Part shown: positions 61,852-64,000 of the stretch, one piece after another
Position numbering within the stretch: position 1 is the stretch's first letter
How the letters are laid out: each line of letters starts with the position of its first letter
Assembly (NCBI RefSeq): GCF_030269925.1
Contig: NC_085124.1
Span: 15,810,001-15,874,000 of the forward strand
Direction: 5' to 3'
Length of the DNA: 64,000 bases
From: Bombyx mori
Taxonomy: Eukaryota > Arthropoda > Insecta > Lepidoptera > Bombycidae
Notes under the pieces: generated by a model
What the model saw: only the letters and a program-made list of their open reading frames with translations
The model's database searches: none
Told to the model about the DNA's origin: nothing
Program-made: the position numbers and the translations under genes

Positions 61852-64000
61852 TGGGTTGCGTCCATCGCTTCCTCCAAAGTAATTTGAACCACTCCGCCAG
61901 GGCACAGGATCTCCTCGTCCACACCATGGCGGAGTGGTCAATCGACGTCGCTGTCGCCGCGGAGCCGTACTTCGTCCCCACCGACCAGGACTGCTGGATC
62001 GGGGACGTCGACGGCTCCGTGGCCATTGTGTTGAGACAGTCCGCGGCGTTACCCCCCTTGGATATGGTGGCCAGGGGACCCGGGTACGTCGCGGCTAGGA
62101 TCGACGGGACCGTCGTGATCGGGGCGTACTTTTCTCCGAACAGGAGCCTCGCCGAGTTTGAGCGGTTTCTGGGCGGGCTCGAGGCGCTTTTACACCGCCT
62201 CGGGTCCCGCCCTGTCATCGTCGCGGGGGACTTCAATGCCAAGTGCACGGCTTGGGGTTCCCCCCGCACGGATGCGCGAGGCGAGGCCCTTTCGGAGTGG
62301 GCGATCGCGACCAGCCTCTGTCTCCTAAACAGAGGCACGGTCGCGACTTGCGTGCGGTGGAACGGGGAATCTCACGTGGACGTGACGTTCGCGTCCCCGT
62401 CCGCCGTGCGCCGCACCCGCGGCTGGCGCGTACTCGAGGGGGCGGAGACGCTCTCGGACCACAGATACGTCCGATTCGAGCTCTCCGCCTCCTCCTTGTC
62501 GTCGTCGTCAGCCGCGGGCGCCCGCGGCGAGGAGGAGCTCCCGCAAGGTGCGCCCCGTTCGTTCCCCAGGTGGGCCTTGAAAAGAATGAACAAGGAGTTG
62601 CTGATGGAGGCGGCCGCTGTTGCTGCGTGGGCGCCAAAACCCGCGCGGCTCGCGGACGTGGATGCGGAGGTCGACTGGTTCCGGGGCACCATGGCAAACA
62701 TTTGTGATGCCGCCATGCCCCGGGTCGGCCCCCGAGCACCACGTGGGGGTGCGTTCTGGTGGTCGCCCGAGATCGCAAGACTCCGCGAGGAGTGCGTGAG
62801 GGCGCGCCGCCGGAGCGCACGTCACCGCCGCCGCCGTCGTCGCGACGCTACGTTCGCGGAGACGGCGGCCCGGCTGCACGCTGACTGTCGTCAAAAGCAG
62901 ACGGCGTTGCAGCTGGCCATCGGCGAGGCCAAGAAGCAGAGCATGAAGACTCTCCTGGAGTCGCTCGACGAAGATCCCTGGGGGCGCCCATACAAGATGG
63001 TTCGCAGGAAACTGCAGCCGTGGGCGCTCCCGGTGACCGAGCGGCTCCAGCCTCGGCAGCTGCGGGAAATTGTTACGGCACTCTTCCCGCCGGCAGCGGG
63101 GGGGGACTTTGAGCCCCCCCAGATGGACGCCACGTGGGGCACGCCTCCGCGTCGCCCCAGCGTTCCCGCTGCCGAGGAGCCCCCTCCCCCTATCACGGGG
63201 GCGGAGATCCATGCGGCCGTGTCCAGAATGAGAGCGAAGGACGCGGCCCCCGGCCCTGACGGCGTTCACGGCCGGGTCTGGAGCTTGGCCTTCGAGGCCC
63301 TAGGGGACCGGCTCGGGGGGCTTTTCGAAGCGTGCCTCGAGTCGGGACGGTTCCCGTCGAAATGGAAGACGGGCAGACTGGTCCTTCTGCGGAAGGACGG
63401 GCGCCCCGCGGACTCACCCGCGGGCTATCGCCCCATCGTGTTGCTGGACGAGGCGGGCAAGATGCTCGAGAGGATCGTCGCGGCCCGCATCGTCCGGCAC
63501 CTGACCGAGACGGGTCCCGATCTTTCGGCGGAGCAATACGGCTTCAGAGAGGGCCGCTCGACTATCGACGCAATTCTGCGCGTGCGGGCCCTCTCCGACG
63601 AAGCCGTATCCCGGGGCGGGGTGGCGATGGCGTTATCCTTAGATGTAAGGAACGCCTTCAACACCCTGCCCTGGTCGGTGATCGCGGGGGCGCTGGAGTA
63701 TCACGGCGTCCCCGCATACCTCCGCCGACTGATCGGCTCCTATCTCGAGGGCAGGTCGATCCAGTGCATCGGACACGGTGGAGTGATGTACCGCTTCCCC
63801 GTCGAGCGCGGTGTTCCGCAGGGGTCCGTCCTGGGCCCCCTGCTGTGGAACATCGGCTACGACTGGGTCCTGCGGGGCGTCATTCGGGGACCCCTCCCCG
63901 GGCTCAGCGTAATTTGTTACGCTGACGACACGTTGGTCGTAGCTCCGGGGAGGGACTACCGGGAGTCTGCCCGTCTGGCGTGCGCAGGCGTGGCACACGT
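61851..64000 (+). CDS. R1-clade LINE ORF2 (APE endonuclease-RT), 3' end outside window
   Basis: Starts at ATG 61851 in a TAATG overlap with ORF1, as is usual for R1-clade elements, and stays open for 716 codons to the window edge. APE-type endonuclease residues 1-210: AEPYFVPTDQDCW (Glu of the EP motif), VIVAGDFNAKCTAWGSPR at about 122-139, LSDHRYVRFEL with S202-D203-H204. RT from about 455: MRAKDAAPGPDGVHGRVW, GYRPIVLLDEAGKMLER, YGFREGRSTIDAIL, ALSLDVRNAFNTLPW, GVPQGSVLGPLLWNI, and catalytic YADDT with D692/D693. Every catalytic motif that I can check is present. The C-terminal CCHC region lies outside. Confidence 0.92.
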   Translation, partial: MGCVHRFLQSNLNHSARAQDLLVHTMAEWSIDVAVAAEPYFVPTDQDCWIGDVDGSVAIVLRQSAALPPLDMVARGPGYVAARIDGTVVIGAYFSPNRSLAEFERFLGGLEALLHRLGSRPVIVAGDFNAKCTAWGSPRTDARGEALSEWAIATSLCLLNRGTVATCVRWNGESHVDVTFASPSAVRRTRGWRVLEGAETLSDHRYVRFELSASSLSSSSAAGARGEEELPQGAPRSFPRWALKRMNKELLMEAAAVAAWAPKPARLADVDAEVDWFRGTMANICDAAMPRVGPRAPRGGAFWWSPEIARLREECVRARRRSARHRRRRRRDATFAETAARLHADCRQKQTALQLAIGEAKKQSMKTLLESLDEDPWGRPYKMVRRKLQPWALPVTERLQPRQLREIVTALFPPAAGGDFEPPQMDATWGTPPRRPSVPAAEEPPPPITGAEIHAAVSRMRAKDAAPGPDGVHGRVWSLAFEALGDRLGGLFEACLESGRFPSKWKTGRLVLLRKDGRPADSPAGYRPIVLLDEAGKMLERIVAARIVRHLTETGPDLSAEQYGFREGRSTIDAILRVRALSDEAVSRGGVAMALSLDVRNAFNTLPWSVIAGALEYHGVPAYLRRLIGSYLEGRSIQCIGHGGVMYRFPVERGVPQGSVLGPLLWNIGYDWVLRGVIRGPLPGLSVICYADDTLVVAPGRDYRESARLACAGVAH

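Larger units (their letters stand above)
59818..64000 (+). mobile_element. R1-clade LINE, apparently intact, continuing past the window
   Basis: Short 5' leader, ORF1 and the first 716 codons of ORF2 without any stop or frameshift. GC-rich throughout, in sharp contrast with the AT-rich flank. The insertion point is inside the Gypsy fragment, so it is not at the rDNA or telomeric target of the best-known R1-clade members (R1, TRAS, SART). The 3' ends at 2.2, 15.0 and 33.5 kb are of the same clade. Confidence 0.9.

Noticed and set aside
62233..63269. Minus-strand frames of 195 and 253 codons
   Set aside because: Shadows of ORF2, whose plus-strand frame is continuous with endonuclease and RT motifs.
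1..64000. CRISPR array, bacterial operon or phage system
   Set aside because: No regularly spaced repeats with unique spacers, no prokaryotic gene arrangement; introns, SINEs and poly(A) retroelements show eukaryotic DNA.

Overview
This is eukaryotic DNA that is almost wholly built from transposable elements. It most likely comes from a silkworm moth (Bombyx or a close relative). The evidence is a set of tRNA-derived SINEs of the Bm1 type in both orientations, three R4/Dong-clade retrotransposons sitting in (TAA)n repeats, a BEL/Pao element, jockey/CR1-, R1- and RTE-clade LINEs, mariner/Tc1 elements, Helitron-like ends and an MBF2-family gene. I see no bacterial operon, CRISPR array, rRNA gene or free tRNA gene. 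The species call is inference from the repeat families.

Layout. 0-17 kb is a field of old relics: a mariner with several stops, 3' ends of R1-clade, jockey and CR1-like LINEs, and Bm1 copies. 17.1-26.2 kb is one nested stack. An RTE-clade LINE (endonuclease, RT, C-terminal domain, two coding breaks and a damaged YADD motif) carries a Bm1 in its 5' part, and that Bm1 was split by a 4.84-kb BEL/Pao element. The BEL/Pao has two 273-bp LTRs identical by eye and a 5-bp TATTT target duplication, yet has lost much of its RT and RNase H. 27.08-28.43 kb is a P-superfamily DNA transposon with 26-bp terminal inverted repeats, a perfect 8-bp target duplication and a split THAP zinc finger. 32.2-34.7 kb is a Tc1/mariner-like element broken by an R1-clade LINE end.

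38.46-49.57 kb is a second Tc1/mariner-like element. Its 3' flank holds three head-to-tail Dong-clade elements (two with complete single ORFs of 1169 and 1291 codons, one 5'-truncated), separated and bounded by TAA microsatellites. 50.4-53.4 kb is the only host-gene-like island. It holds a two-exon secreted MBF2-family gene with a glycosylation-rich tail, and a compact plexin-like ORF with PSI/IPT similarity, a TATA box and AATAAA.

54.7-59.6 kb is another nested stack: a dispersed repeat is split by a TA-flanked inverted-repeat element, which contains a PIF/Harbinger-like element with TAA duplication, which contains a Bm1. An internally deleted RTE derivative and a Ty3/Gypsy RT scrap follow. 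From 59.8 kb to the window edge is an apparently intact R1-clade LINE, with ORF1 (three CCHC knuckles) and ORF2 (endonuclease plus RT) joined by a TAATG stop-start overlap. ORF2 runs off the edge.

Overall the window reads as a heterochromatin-like or TE-trap region in which insertions can be ordered by nesting. Coding capacity is mostly that of mobile elements. Only the 50-53 kb island looks like host genes.
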